This document shows positions 1 to 8,774 of a stretch of 64,000 nucleotides of DNA, one piece after another (positions within the stretch are counted from its first letter, which is position 1; every line of letters starts with the position of its first letter). Source of the stretch: Streptomyces coffeae (GTDB lineage Bacteria; Actinomycetota; Actinomycetes; Streptomycetales; Streptomycetaceae); assembly GCF_016741875.1 (NCBI RefSeq), contig NZ_JAERRF010000002.1, positions 434,001 to 498,000 on the forward strand. The letters run 5' to 3'. A program made the position numbers and the translations under genes. The notes below the pieces were generated by a model that ran no database searches, had not been told where the DNA came from, and worked only from the letters and a program-made list of their open reading frames with translations.

Positions 1-58
1 CGGGCTCACCCAGCGTGGTGATCAACCGGGCCTCGACCAGCTGAAGAACGTCTGACAT
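1..58 (-). CDS. 5' end of a gene running off the left edge (possibly SUFU-domain protein)
   Basis: The minus strand opens with ATG at 58 and reads MSDVLQLVEARLITTLGEP without a stop to the window edge. A TATGCT -10 box (65-70) lies six bases upstream of the ATG and there is no Shine-Dalgarno sequence, so the transcript is probably leaderless. The opening residues resemble, from memory, Streptomyces proteins with a suppressor-of-fused domain; 19 residues are too few to be sure. It is divergent from corA. Confidence 0.5.
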   Translation of the reverse strand, partial: MSDVLQLVEARLITTLGEP

Positions 59-59
59 G

Positions 60-514
60 CGGTGAGCATAGATCGCGTATCGAACAGGCAAAGCGGCGAC
101 GTAACGCTTCTGCTGACTGATAGCCTTTATCTCTGCCCAGGGAGTTACACATCGTCCCCCACGGGGGACCGGCCGGAGGAGGTGGGGCTGCGGTGGATCC
201 GAGTCGACCGTGCAGTACCGACAGTTCTCCCGTCGATTCCCTTGGGAATGCGCACGCATGATCTGACGCCTTCCGTACCCCACCGCACCGCGGTGAAACA
301 CGTGAAGTCGGTTCGCATCCAGGGCATGTGACGGCAGAGCGCCTTCGTCCCGCTTTGTTCAGTTTTCTTACGCGAACTTCCGTCAGCGCCATCGCACGGA
401 GCGCCGCCCGCTTTGCGGACGTATCCGGGGCCCACCCCGCCGTACGTCCACCTTCCGGGTGCCGCGCTGCGCCCCGCGCCCGCCGCTGACGGCCGGCCCG
501 TGAAGGAGCCCGTC
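60..514. other. Intergenic region between divergent genes, upstream of corA
   Basis: About 450 bases without a convincing gene. It must hold the corA promoter and a possibly structured 5' leader. The one clear element is a perfect 7-bp inverted repeat, GTCCCCC-AC-GGGGGAC (154-169). I looked for a magnesium-sensing leader and could not recognise a known riboswitch fold. Short frames here show no codon bias. Confidence 0.5.
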
Positions 515-1615
515 ATGTCGATGATCCGTGACCTGCGCGCAGCCGTCCGCCCCGCTCTGCGCCGGACCCGCGCCGCCCACAACTACGACGCCACGCGTGA
601 CCCGTCGGCCACCAGCGCCGTGGTCGACTGCGCGGTCTACCGGGACGGACACCGGGTCAGTGACCATGTCAGCCCGGTGGAGGCGATGGAGCGGGTGCGC
701 GCCGAGGGAGGGTTCGCCTGGATCGGTCTGCACGAGCCGAACGAGCGCGAGTTCGCCGGTATCGCGCGGGAGTTCGGGCTGCACCCGCTGGCCGTCGAGG
801 ACGCGGTCCAGGCCCATCAGCGGCCCAAGCTGGAGCGGTACGACGACACCCTCTTCACCGTCTTCAAGACCATCCACTACGTCGAGCACGCCCAACTCAC
901 CGCGACCAGCGAGGTGGTGGAGACCGGCGAGGTGATGTGCTTCACCGGCCGCAACTTCATCGTGACCGTCCGGCACGGCGGCCAGGGCTCGCTGCGCGCG
1001 CTGCGCCACCGTCTCCAGCAGGACCCGGAGCTGCTGGCCAAGGGCCCCTCGGCGGTGCTGCACGCCATCGCCGACCAGGTGGTGGACGGCTATCTCGCGG
1101 TTGCCGACGCCGTCCAGGACGACATCGACGAGGTGGAGATCGACGTCTTCTCGGCGGTGACCTCCCGGCGCGGCGGTGACGCGGGCCGGATCTACCAGCT
1201 CAAGCGTGAGGTACTGGAGTTCAAGCGGGCGGTCTCGCCGCTGCTGCGGCCGATGCAGCTGCTGAGCGAGCGTCCGATGCGGCTGGTGGACCCGGACATC
1301 CAGAAGTACTTCCGGGATGTCGCCGACCACCTGGCGCGGGTCAATGAGCAGGTGCTGTCCTTCGACGACCTGCTGAACTCGATCCTCCAGGCCAATCTGG
1401 CGCAGGCGACCGTCGCGCAGAACGAGGACATGCGCAAGATCACATCATGGGCGGCGATCTTCGCCGTCCCCACGATGATCGCGGGGATCTACGGCATGAA
1501 CTTCGACTACATGCCGGAGCTGCGGTGGAAGTTCGGCTACCCGACCGTGCTGCTGGTCACCGTCGGGATCTGCTTCGCCATCCACCGCGGCTTCAAGCGC
1601 AACGGCTGGCTGTAG
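515..1615 (+). CDS. corA: CorA-family magnesium/cobalt transport protein
   Basis: A 366-aa protein of the CorA/ZntB (2-TM-GxN) family, a homopentameric inner-membrane channel for divalent cations, mainly Mg2+. The C-terminus carries the hallmark YGMN motif (GMN near residues 327-329) at the end of TM1, a short loop (FDYMPELRW), then TM2 and a basic tail (RGFKRNGWL). The N-terminal two thirds form the charged cytoplasmic funnel. ATG 515 is chosen because GAAGGAG lies just upstream; an ATG two codons later is also possible. Its 3' end overlaps the 3' end of the convergent exporter gene. A second magnesium-related gene (MgtE-N type) lies 2.7 kb downstream. Confidence 0.93.
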   Translation: MSMIRDLRAAVRPALRRTRAAHNYDATRDPSATSAVVDCAVYRDGHRVSDHVSPVEAMERVRAEGGFAWIGLHEPNEREFAGIAREFGLHPLAVEDAVQAHQRPKLERYDDTLFTVFKTIHYVEHAQLTATSEVVETGEVMCFTGRNFIVTVRHGGQGSLRALRHRLQQDPELLAKGPSAVLHAIADQVVDGYLAVADAVQDDIDEVEIDVFSAVTSRRGGDAGRIYQLKREVLEFKRAVSPLLRPMQLLSERPMRLVDPDIQKYFRDVADHLARVNEQVLSFDDLLNSILQANLAQATVAQNEDMRKITSWAAIFAVPTMIAGIYGMNFDYMPELRWKFGYPTVLLVTVGICFAIHRGFKRNGWL

Positions 1616-2563
1616 CCCGTCGGCCTTCCGGCGGTCCGCCAGGATCACCAGGGTGAGCCCGCCGAGGATCACCGCGAGCGCCGGGTAGGCGGCCACCGGC
1701 GGGGTCTGGCCGAGCCAGAGCGCCGCGATCAGGGCCGCCCCCGGCGTCTCCAGCAGCACCGCGGTGGAGGTGACGGACGGGCCGAGGCCCCGCACCACCC
1801 GGTTGATCAGGGTGTGCCCCAGCAGCTGGGCGGTGACCGTCAGCGCCGCCAGCTGGAGCCAGGTGACGCCCTGGTAGCCGCCGAGCGCGGCGCCCGAGCC
1901 CAGACAGACGGCCAGCAGCAGCGCGCTGGTGGTGGCGTAGCAGACGAGGGTGTACGCGGTGGTGCTCACCGAACGGCGCACCTCCGCCCCGAGCACCACG
2001 TACCCGGCCCCGGCCACCCCGCCCACCAGCGCCAGCGCGTCGCCCAGCAGTGCGCGGGGCGAGGCCGACAGATCGACACCGGTGAGGATCACCACACCGA
2101 GCAGGGCCAGGGCCATGCCCAGCCAGACCCGGGCGGACTGGCGGTGGCCGCGCAGCCGCAGCAGCAGCGCGGTCCAGATCGGGGTGGTGGTGACCAGCGC
2201 GGTGGACGAGGCGACGGAGGTCATCCGCAGACTCGGCAGCCAGGTGCCGAAGTGCACCGCGAGCAGCGCCCCGGACGCGGCCGACAGCAGCACTGCCCGG
2301 CGTCCCATCCCGCGCAGCTCACTCCGGTGGCGCCAGAGCGCGAACGGGGCCAGCGCGCCGACCCCCATGGCGTTCCGCCAGAAGGCGATGGCGAGGGCGG
2401 GCGCGGCCGTGACGGCGGCGAGCGGCGCGGAGAACGAGACCCCGGTCACGGCCACCGTGAGCAGCACGGCGTCCAGCGGCAGCGGGGTACGGGAGCCGTC
2501 ACCGCCGGTCCCGGCCGGCGTGCCGGTGGCGGCGGAGCTACGGGCTGGGCGGGCAGTGACCAC
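1445..2563 (-). CDS. EamA/DMT-family transporter
   Basis: A drug/metabolite-type transporter with about ten hydrophobic segments in two EamA repeats; the substrate is unknown. The membrane core ends at LVILADRRKADG, near the usual family end, but the frame stays open for another 60 or so hydrophilic residues (ALEAAVDGEADPDG onwards) that are simply the antisense of corA, so the gene overlaps corA by 171 bp tail to tail. Either the protein has an extra cytoplasmic tail or the ancestral stop was lost. The GTG start at 2563 has a GAGGGG almost touching it, so the true start may be a little further in; residues 1-30 are low complexity. Confidence 0.88.
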   Translation of the reverse strand: MVTARPARSSAATGTPAGTGGDGSRTPLPLDAVLLTVAVTGVSFSAPLAAVTAAPALAIAFWRNAMGVGALAPFALWRHRSELRGMGRRAVLLSAASGALLAVHFGTWLPSLRMTSVASSTALVTTTPIWTALLLRLRGHRQSARVWLGMALALLGVVILTGVDLSASPRALLGDALALVGGVAGAGYVVLGAEVRRSVSTTAYTLVCYATTSALLLAVCLGSGAALGGYQGVTWLQLAALTVTAQLLGHTLINRVVRGLGPSVTSTAVLLETPGAALIAALWLGQTPPVAAYPALAVILGGLTLVILADRRKADGLQPAVALEAAVDGEADPDGDQQHGRVAELPPQLRHVVEVHAVDPRDHRGDGEDRRP

Positions 2564-2670
2564 CCCCTCAGCGTAAGGCGCTTGGGCGGGTCAGACACCT
2601 GTCGTCCCGAGGGCTGGGACGGCCCCGGCCGCCCGGCGGCGGTGCCGCGCACACGTCCTAGGCTGTGCCT

Positions 2671-3198
2671 ATGACGCAGACGCCGATGGACCGTGCCCTT
2701 GTCGAGGAGGCGGCCAAGAAGTCCGCCCTCATCTGGGTGCAGGGCAGCGAGGGCCCCGCCCGCCCCCTGTGGCACATCTGGCACGAGGGCGCCGTCTGCC
2801 TGGTCGGGGACGGCCCCGACGAACAGCCTCTCACCGGGCTCGGCCTCGACCACGGCGGCACCGCCACGGTGACCGTGCGCAGCAAGGACAAGGGCGGGCG
2901 GCTGGTCGGCTTTCCCGCGCGGGTGGTGGAGCTGGCCCCGGGCAGCGAGGCGTGGACCGCGGCGGTCGACGAGCTCAAGGGCAAGCGGCTGAACGCGGTG
3001 GACGCCGAGCGGATCGCCGAGCGGTGGGCGAGCGGCAGCCGGGTGCTGCGGCTGGAGCCCGCGCCCGGGGCGCTCGCCGAACAGCCCACCGGCTCGCTGG
3101 CGGCGGCCCCGCTGCCGGCCTCGGCGGTCACCCGCCGCCCGATGCCCGAGGCACTGCCCAAGCTGCTGGCGCGCGGCCGGCGGGCCCGGAGGCGCTGA
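2671..3198 (+). CDS. Conserved hypothetical protein (possible flavin split-barrel type)
   Basis: A 175-aa soluble protein beginning MTQTPMDRALVEEAAKK. It has a compact beta-rich region (SALIWVQG, RPLWHIWHEGAVCLVGDG, TATVTVRSKDKGGRLVGF) and a basic tail ending RGRRARRR. The pattern resembles small FMN-binding split-barrel proteins, but I see no decisive cofactor motif. A TAGGCT -10 box (2659-2664) sits six bases before ATG 2671 with no Shine-Dalgarno, pointing to a leaderless mRNA and supporting ATG 2671 over the upstream GTG 2665. It is divergent from the EamA gene. Confidence 0.75.
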   Translation: MTQTPMDRALVEEAAKKSALIWVQGSEGPARPLWHIWHEGAVCLVGDGPDEQPLTGLGLDHGGTATVTVRSKDKGGRLVGFPARVVELAPGSEAWTAAVDELKGKRLNAVDAERIAERWASGSRVLRLEPAPGALAEQPTGSLAAAPLPASAVTRRPMPEALPKLLARGRRARRR

Positions 3199-3369
3199 GC
3201 GCGCCGCAGGTGCCGTCATGCGTCTGCGGCTGCGTCGTGGCCGGCCGCGCCCACGCGGCGGAGCCGCACATCGACACAGCCCCGCACCCCTTCGGGGCGC
3301 AATCGAACCGCACCGGACTTCAGCGAGGCCGCCCGGGGCGCGCCAGGGCCCGGGGCAGGACGCGGAGCG

Positions 3370-4125
3370 TCAGGGCCCCTCGGGGATCTGCCGGCCGTAG
3401 TCGAGGACGTGGTCCTTGTCCGGCGCGGTCAGCGTGAAGTCCTTGTTCCAGTCGGCGAGCCGGATCACCCCGGCGCGTCCGGCGCGCTGCAACCGCAGGG
3501 GGTACGGACGGCCCTCCAGGGAGACGTCCAGTGAGCCGCCCTCGCCGCCCTTGCCGCCGAGGACACGGATGGTGCGCACGCCGCCCACCTCGCCGCGGTC
3601 CCCGGCGGCGATCTCGCCGTGCAGTCCGAGCAACCCGTCGAGCAGCACCTTCTTGTCGGTGAAGCCGGTGAGCCGCCGGTAGGAGGGGTCGCCGGAGGGG
3701 ACCTTCACATATTTGTCGTCCAGCTTGTGCGCGGCGCCCCCGGAGGCGCCCTGGCTCCCCTTGCCGGCCTCGTTGCCCTCGTGCGCCCAGAAGCCCGCGT
3801 CCGCCTTGAGGTAGAGGTCCTTGCCGACGCGCAGCAGCTCGAAGGTGCTGCCCTGGGTGGAGACCTGGCCGGTGCCGCCGTCCTCCTTGAGCCGCATGTC
3901 CAGGGTGTAGGTGCGCCCCTTGGTGACGAGCTTGCCGGACAGCCGTACCGCTGCCGCGCTCCCGGCGACCGTACGGGCCTTGCTCTCGATCTTGGCCGCG
4001 GGCAGTTTGCCCACACCGTTGGTGCCCGCGTCGGGGTCCTTGCCCCCCTCGCCGCCGCACGCCGTGAGCGTCGCGGCCAACCCCGCGCACATCGCTACGA
4101 CGAGAGCGCTCTTCCGGGTGCGCAC
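3370..4125 (-). CDS. Putative lipoprotein
   Basis: A 251-aa exported lipoprotein. The signal peptide (MRTRKSALVVAMCAGL) ends in a lipobox with Cys at about residue 24 (ATLTAC), followed by a Gly/Asp-rich linker. The body resembles LolA/LppX-type beta-sheet carriers of actinobacteria (GKLVTKGRTYTLDMRLKEDG, then YVKVPSGDPSY), but I cannot name its ligand. GTG 4125 is preceded by GGAGGCA (4134-4140), which decides the start; the frame is open further upstream. It is divergent from the MgtE-N/CBS gene. Confidence 0.82.
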   Translation of the reverse strand: MRTRKSALVVAMCAGLAATLTACGGEGGKDPDAGTNGVGKLPAAKIESKARTVAGSAAAVRLSGKLVTKGRTYTLDMRLKEDGGTGQVSTQGSTFELLRVGKDLYLKADAGFWAHEGNEAGKGSQGASGGAAHKLDDKYVKVPSGDPSYRRLTGFTDKKVLLDGLLGLHGEIAAGDRGEVGGVRTIRVLGGKGGEGGSLDVSLEGRPYPLRLQRAGRAGVIRLADWNKDFTLTAPDKDHVLDYGRQIPEGP

Positions 4126-4319
4126 GTCCGCTCTGCCTCCTGATGCCGGTGCAGTAGGGCAGCGTACCGGTGCCGTCCACGGGTGTCCGCAGGGTGCCGG
4201 ACGGCCCCTCGTCCTGCGCACGGCGAGTCAGGGCACGTTAGCCTGAACCAGGCGAACCAGCATGAAAGGTGACAAAAGCAGTAAGCCCGGGAAGGGCCAC
4301 GGACGAGGAGAGGCATGAC

Positions 4320-5603
4320 ATGCCGGCAGGCTCCCCCAGGGTCTTTGTCTCGCACCTCGCGGGCGTCGCCGTCTTCGATCCGAACGGCGACCAGGTGGGG
4401 CGGTTCCGCGATCTGGTGGCGATGCTGCGACTGGCCGGACGGCCGCCGCGGGTGCTCGGTCTGGTGGTCGAGGTGGTCGGCCGCCGCCGGATCTTCCTGC
4501 CCATGACCCGGGTGACCGGGGTCGAGTCCGGCCAGGTCATCACCACCGGCGTGATCAACATGCGGCGCTTCGAACAGCGCCCCACCGAGACCCTCGTCCT
4601 CGGTGAGCTGCTCGACCGCCGGGTGCGGGTGGTGGAGACGGGCGAAGAGGTCACGGTCCTGGACGTGGCGATGACCCAGCTGCCCGCCCGCCGCGACTGG
4701 GAGATCGACAAGGTCCATGTCCGGCGCGGCAAGGCCGGTGCGCTGCGCCGCCGCGGCGAGACGCTGACCGTCGAGTGGTCGGCCGTCACCGGCTTCTCGC
4801 TGGAGGAGCACGGCCAGGGCGCGGAGAACCTGCTCGCCACCTTCGAGCAACTGCGCCCCGCCGACCTCGCCAATGTGCTGCACCACCTCTCCGCCAAGCG
4901 GCGCGGCGAGGTGGCGGCGGCGCTGGACGACGACCGGCTCGCGGACGTCCTGGAGGAACTGCCCGATGACGACCAGGTGGAGATCCTCGGCAAGCTCAAG
5001 GAGGAGCGCGCGGCCGATGTCCTGGAGGCCATGGACCCCGACGACGCCGCCGATCTGCTCTCCGAGCTGCCCGAGGAGGACAAGGAACGGCTGCTGGCCC
5101 TGATGCGCCCGCGCGACGCCGCCGACATGCGGCGGCTGATGTCGTACGAGGAGGGCTCGGCCGGCGGTCTGATGACCACCGAGCCGATCGTGCTGCGGCC
5201 GGACGCCACGGTGGCGGACGCGCTGTCCCGGGTGCGCAACCAGGACCTGACCCCGGCGCTGGCCGCCCAGGTCTATGTGTGCCGCCCGCCGGACGAGACC
5301 CCCACCGGGCGGTATCTGGGCACCATCCACTTCCAACGGCTGCTGCGCGACCCGCCGTTCACCCTCGTCGCCTCGATCGTCGACACCGATCTGCCGCCGC
5401 TGCCGCCGGACACCCAGCTGCCCGTGGTCGCCAGTCATCTGGCGGTCTACAACCTGCTGGCGGCGCCGGTGGTGGACGAGAGCGGATCGCTGCTCGGCGC
5501 GGTGACCGTCGACGACGTACTGGACCATCTGCTGCCGTCCGACTGGCGGGAGCGGGAGCTGCACACCGGGGTGACCATGCCGGAGGTCGCCGATGGACGG
5601 TGA
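4320..5603 (+). CDS. MgtE N-domain plus CBS-pair protein, no channel domain
   Basis: A 427-aa cytoplasmic protein. An N-terminal PRC-barrel-like part (FDPNGDQVGRFRDL) is followed by an MgtE intracellular N domain made of repeated helical units (RPADLANVLHHL, LADVLEELPDDDQVEIL, ADVLEAMDPDDAADLL) and a CBS pair containing GLMTTEPIVL. True MgtE channels continue into a five-helix membrane domain; this protein stops after the CBS pair, so it is a regulatory relative rather than a transporter. ATG 4320 follows GAGGAGAGG. It overlaps the DUF1003 gene by 11 bases. A similar pair lies near corA and mrp in mycobacteria (Rv1232c/Rv1231c). Confidence 0.9.
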   Translation: MPAGSPRVFVSHLAGVAVFDPNGDQVGRFRDLVAMLRLAGRPPRVLGLVVEVVGRRRIFLPMTRVTGVESGQVITTGVINMRRFEQRPTETLVLGELLDRRVRVVETGEEVTVLDVAMTQLPARRDWEIDKVHVRRGKAGALRRRGETLTVEWSAVTGFSLEEHGQGAENLLATFEQLRPADLANVLHHLSAKRRGEVAAALDDDRLADVLEELPDDDQVEILGKLKEERAADVLEAMDPDDAADLLSELPEEDKERLLALMRPRDAADMRRLMSYEEGSAGGLMTTEPIVLRPDATVADALSRVRNQDLTPALAAQVYVCRPPDETPTGRYLGTIHFQRLLRDPPFTLVASIVDTDLPPLPPDTQLPVVASHLAVYNLLAAPVVDESGSLLGAVTVDDVLDHLLPSDWRERELHTGVTMPEVADGR

Positions 5604-6099
5604 GGGAAGCCGGCTGGACCGGCCCAAGCCGCGCCGCCGCAGTCCGCTGCCGGCCTGGGACCCCGAGGCGTTCGGGAAGGCGTCGGAGCGGATCGCGCGC
5701 TTCCTGGGCACCGGCCGCTTCATCGCCTGGATGACGGGCTTCGTCGTCCTCTGGGTGGCCTGGAACACCCTGGCCCCGGACCGTCTGCGGTTCGACCCGT
5801 TCCCGTTCATCTTGCTGACGCTGATGCTGTCGCTCCAGGCGTCGTACTCGGCGCCGCTGATCCTGCTCTCCCAGTACCGGCAGGCCGACCGCGACCGCGT
5901 CAACCTCGAACGGGACCGCAAGCAGAACGAACGGTCCATCGCCGACACCGAGTTCCTGACCCGGGAGATCGCGGCGCTGCGCGCGGGTCTGGGCGAGGTC
6001 GCCACCCGGGACTGGATCCGCTCGGAGTTCGAGGACCTGATCAGAGAGCTGGACGAGGGGCGGGCCACCCCCGCCCGGAGTGAGGAACGCGACCGCTGA
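5593..6099 (+). CDS. DUF1003 membrane protein
   Basis: A 168-aa protein with two central membrane helices (FIAWMTGFVVLWVAWNTL and FPFILLTLMLSLQASYSAP) followed by a charged segment (QYRQADRDRVNLERDRKQNE). This is the classic DUF1003 layout; the family has no settled function. Translation is coupled to the MgtE-N/CBS gene by an 11-base overlap, so the two probably act together, perhaps in metal sensing at the membrane (inference). Confidence 0.9.
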   Translation: MDGEGSRLDRPKPRRRSPLPAWDPEAFGKASERIARFLGTGRFIAWMTGFVVLWVAWNTLAPDRLRFDPFPFILLTLMLSLQASYSAPLILLSQYRQADRDRVNLERDRKQNERSIADTEFLTREIAALRAGLGEVATRDWIRSEFEDLIRELDEGRATPARSEERDR

Positions 6100-6141
6100 C
6101 GGCCTTTCCGTGGCTCGCCCATGGCGCCGTACCATCTCCAT

Positions 6142-7296
6142 ATGGCTACCGACACTCCCCCATCGCCGAGCGAGGACGCGGTCCGCACCGCGCTCGCCAC
6201 GGTCAACGACCCGGAGATCCACAAGCCGATCACCGACCTCGGCATGGTCAAATCCGTGGACATCGCCGCCGACGGCGCCGTCGCGGTGGTGGTCTACCTC
6301 ACGGTCTCCGGCTGTCCGATGCGGGAGACGATCACCACCAATGTGCGGGACGCGGTCGCCCGGGTCGACGGTGTGACCTCGGTCACGGTCGAACTCGAGG
6401 TGATGAGCGATGAGCAGCGCCGTGAGCTGGCCGCCTCGCTGCGCGGCGGGCAGGCCGAGCGCGAGGTGCCCTTCGCCCAGCCCGGTTCGCTCACCCGGGT
6501 CTACGCGGTGGCCTCCGGCAAGGGCGGCGTCGGCAAGTCGTCGGTCACGGTGAACCTGGCCGCGGCGATGGCCGCCGACGGTCTGAAGGTCGGCGTGGTG
6601 GACGCCGACATCTACGGCCACTCCGTGCCGCGCATGCTGGGCGCCGACGGACGGCCCACCCAGGTCGAGAACATGATCATGCCGCCGTCCGCGAACGGTG
6701 TGAAGGTGATCTCGATCGGGATGTTCACGCCGGGCAACGCCCCGGTGGTGTGGCGCGGTCCGATGCTGCACCGCGCGCTCCAGCAGTTCCTGGCCGATGT
6801 CTACTGGGGCGACCTCGACGTCCTGCTGCTGGACCTCCCCCCGGGCACCGGCGATATCGCCATCTCCGTGGCCCAGCTGGTGCCCAACGCCGAGATCCTG
6901 GTGGTGACCACGCCGCAGCAGGCCGCCGCCGAGGTCGCCGAGCGGGCCGGGGCGATCGCCGTGCAGACCCATCAGAAGATCGTCGGCGTGGTGGAGAACA
7001 TGTCCGGGCTGCCCTGTCCGCACTGCGACGAGATGGTCGACGTCTTCGGCACCGGCGGCGGCCAGGTGGTCGCGGACGGGCTCAGCCGGACCACCGGCAC
7101 CACGGTGCCGGTCCTCGGCGCCATCCCGATCGACGTCCGGCTGCGCGAGGGCGGCGACGAGGGCAAGCCGGTCGTGCTGACCGACCCCGACTCCCCGGCG
7201 GGCGCCGCGCTCAAGGCGATCGCGGGCAAGATCGGTGGCCGGCAGCGCGGGCTCGCGGGCATGTCGCTGGGTGTGACGCCGCGCAACAAGTTCTGA
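6142..7296 (+). CDS. mrp: Mrp/ApbC-type iron-sulfur carrier P-loop ATPase
   Basis: A 384-aa protein joining an N-terminal MIP18/DUF59 domain (VNDPEIHKPITDLGMV) to a ParA/MinD-like ATPase with a deviant Walker A (GKGGVGKSS, about residue 130), switch VDADIYGHSVPRML, and a CxxC (LPCPHCDE, about residue 293) that binds a bridging Fe-S cluster. The family transfers Fe-S clusters to apoproteins. ATG 6142 is likely the first base of a leaderless mRNA (TACCAT ends six bases earlier); the ATG at 6121 is less likely. A 21-bp hairpin follows the gene. Confidence 0.94.
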   Translation: MATDTPPSPSEDAVRTALATVNDPEIHKPITDLGMVKSVDIAADGAVAVVVYLTVSGCPMRETITTNVRDAVARVDGVTSVTVELEVMSDEQRRELAASLRGGQAEREVPFAQPGSLTRVYAVASGKGGVGKSSVTVNLAAAMAADGLKVGVVDADIYGHSVPRMLGADGRPTQVENMIMPPSANGVKVISIGMFTPGNAPVVWRGPMLHRALQQFLADVYWGDLDVLLLDLPPGTGDIAISVAQLVPNAEILVVTTPQQAAAEVAERAGAIAVQTHQKIVGVVENMSGLPCPHCDEMVDVFGTGGGQVVADGLSRTTGTTVPVLGAIPIDVRLREGGDEGKPVVLTDPDSPAGAALKAIAGKIGGRQRGLAGMSLGVTPRNKF

Positions 7297-7342
7297 GCCC
7301 TGGGCCCGCGGTTTCCGTGGGCGAGCTCGCCACCACGTCACG

Positions 7343-7388
7343 CGGCGGGGGCGGCCGGTCTTCCCGAGAAGACCGGCCGCCCCCGCCG
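7343..7388. terminator. 21-bp perfect hairpin, bidirectional terminator
   Basis: Left arm 7343-7363 and right arm 7368-7388 are perfectly complementary around a CCGA loop. It sits between the convergent mrp and 7421-8086 genes and can end both transcripts. There is no U-tract, as usual in Streptomyces. Confidence 0.85.
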
Positions 7389-7420
7389 CTCGCGTCTGCC
7401 GGCCTCAGCGGCCGGGCCGC

Positions 7421-8086
7421 TCACCCGTCGGTGTCGTACGCGGTGATGTCCTTGATCACCGAGAAGCCGAGCCCATAGGCGCTCATCCCGCGTCCGTACG
7501 CCCCGATGTGCACCCCGTCGCGGGCCGATCCGGCCAGCACCCAGCCGTACTCGGACTCGCGGTAGTGGAAGTCGGTCGGCACCCCGTCCACCGGGAGCGA
7601 CAGCGCGGTCCAGCTCTCGCCCTCGAGGTCGTCCGCCAGCTCCCAGGCGATCGCGGTCTGCTGGTCCAGCCAGTCCTGGCGCAGCGCCCGCTCCATCCGG
7701 GTCGGCCAGGTGCACGACAGCAGGCCCGAGCCCGCCAGCCAGGCGGCCGAGGAGACCGAGGTGGCCTCCAGGACGCCCGTGCCGTCCGCGCTGTCCCGCA
7801 CCGGGCGGCTGGCGATGGTGACCACCACGGTGAAGCGCTGCTGATCCATATCGGTCTCGACCCGCAGCGACGGCTCCTCGCCATGGCCGGTGGAGCCGTA
7901 TTCGACGGTGCCGTCCGCCGCCGCACCCACCTGCATCAGCCAGCGGGGGCCGCTGAACGCCTCGTCAAGTCCGTACCAGGGGAAAGCGGCCATCAGATAG
8001 CCATCGACGCTCCGCCGGGCGTCGGCGGGCATTCCCTGCGCGGCTGCGCCCACTCCCTGCACCCCTAGCCGACTCGTCGTCTCCAT
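7421..8086 (-). CDS. Conserved hypothetical protein
   Basis: A 221-aa soluble protein with no signal peptide or membrane helix. It is rich in Trp and acidic residues (SVDGYLMAAFPWYGLDEAF, TWPTRMERALRQDWLDQQT, GAYGRGMSAYGLGF) and codon use is normal for the region. I do not recognise a family. Its position between mrp and the sigE-htrA-tatB unit may tie it to envelope functions, but nothing in the protein shows this. Confidence 0.75.
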   Translation of the reverse strand: METTSRLGVQGVGAAAQGMPADARRSVDGYLMAAFPWYGLDEAFSGPRWLMQVGAAADGTVEYGSTGHGEEPSLRVETDMDQQRFTVVVTIASRPVRDSADGTGVLEATSVSSAAWLAGSGLLSCTWPTRMERALRQDWLDQQTAIAWELADDLEGESWTALSLPVDGVPTDFHYRESEYGWVLAGSARDGVHIGAYGRGMSAYGLGFSVIKDITAYDTDG

Positions 8087-8202
8087 GTGCGCGCGGCCTC
8101 CTTGTTGCCCTGCGTCGTGGGCGGCCCGCCCCCCTCAGGCGACCTCACCCCGGACAAAGGGAGGATAGCCATACGGGTCAACCACGCCGGGCATAGGTGG
8201 GT

Positions 8203-8673
8203 TCAAGTGGCGTCGGAGTCGAAAGGCGGACGGTCCTCACGACGCGGCTCTTCCCGCTTGCGCAGCAGGTCAGGGGTGCCGGAACCAGACGAAGGAGCCG
8301 ACTGCGAGGAGGAGCCGGAAGCGCCTGAAGAGCCCTGGGCGGGCTCACTCTCCCGGCCGTGCACCGCATCGGCGACCTCCGCCATCTCCTTGCGCAGGTC
8401 GAATCCGTTACGGATCTCCTTCAGGCCCAGCTCGTCCGAGTCCATCACATGCTTGCGGACGAACGTCTTGGGATTGAGGTCCTCGAACTCGAAGTCCTTG
8501 AACTCCGGCCCCAGCTCGGTGCGGATGTCCTCCTTGGCGCTGTCGGAGAACTCCCGGATCTTACGGATGAACTGCGACACATCCCGGACCACCTTCGGCA
8601 GCTTGTCCGGGCCGAAGACGAGCACCGCAAGGACAACGAGCGCGACGAACTCGAGAGGTCCTATGTCCAACAC
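8203..8673 (-). CDS. tatB: Sec-independent (Tat) translocase protein TatB
   Basis: A 156-aa TatB: short N-terminal membrane helix (LDIGPLEFVALVVLAVLVFG), hinge PDKLPKVVRD, long amphipathic helix (FIRKIREFSDSAKEDIRTEL), then an acidic/serine-rich cytoplasmic tail. With TatA and TatC it forms the receptor for folded twin-arginine substrates. The GTG at 8673 has an AGGAG about nine bases upstream, and gives the expected short N-terminus before LDIGP. It lies 101 bases after htrA on the same strand, the same sigE-rseA-htrA-tatB order as in mycobacteria, so it may share the envelope-stress response. Confidence 0.95.
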   Translation of the reverse strand: MLDIGPLEFVALVVLAVLVFGPDKLPKVVRDVSQFIRKIREFSDSAKEDIRTELGPEFKDFEFEDLNPKTFVRKHVMDSDELGLKEIRNGFDLRKEMAEVADAVHGRESEPAQGSSGASGSSSQSAPSSGSGTPDLLRKREEPRREDRPPFDSDAT

Positions 8674-8774
8674 CGTGCAGCTCCTAGAGGTGTCCCGTGG
8701 CCACGGTCCAGGCCACTCCACACGGTACCTGTCGGCGGGAGCGGCGTGGGAGACGGCAGAGCCAACATCCGGGG

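Noticed and set aside
60..514. Possible Mg2+ riboswitch upstream of corA
   Set aside because: No M-box or other known aptamer core could be recognised by eye; a covariance-model search would be needed.
4095..7341. Two long minus-strand frames (722 and 660 aa)
   Set aside because: They are shadows of the MgtE-like, DUF1003 and mrp genes, which have ribosome-binding sites and recognisable domains.
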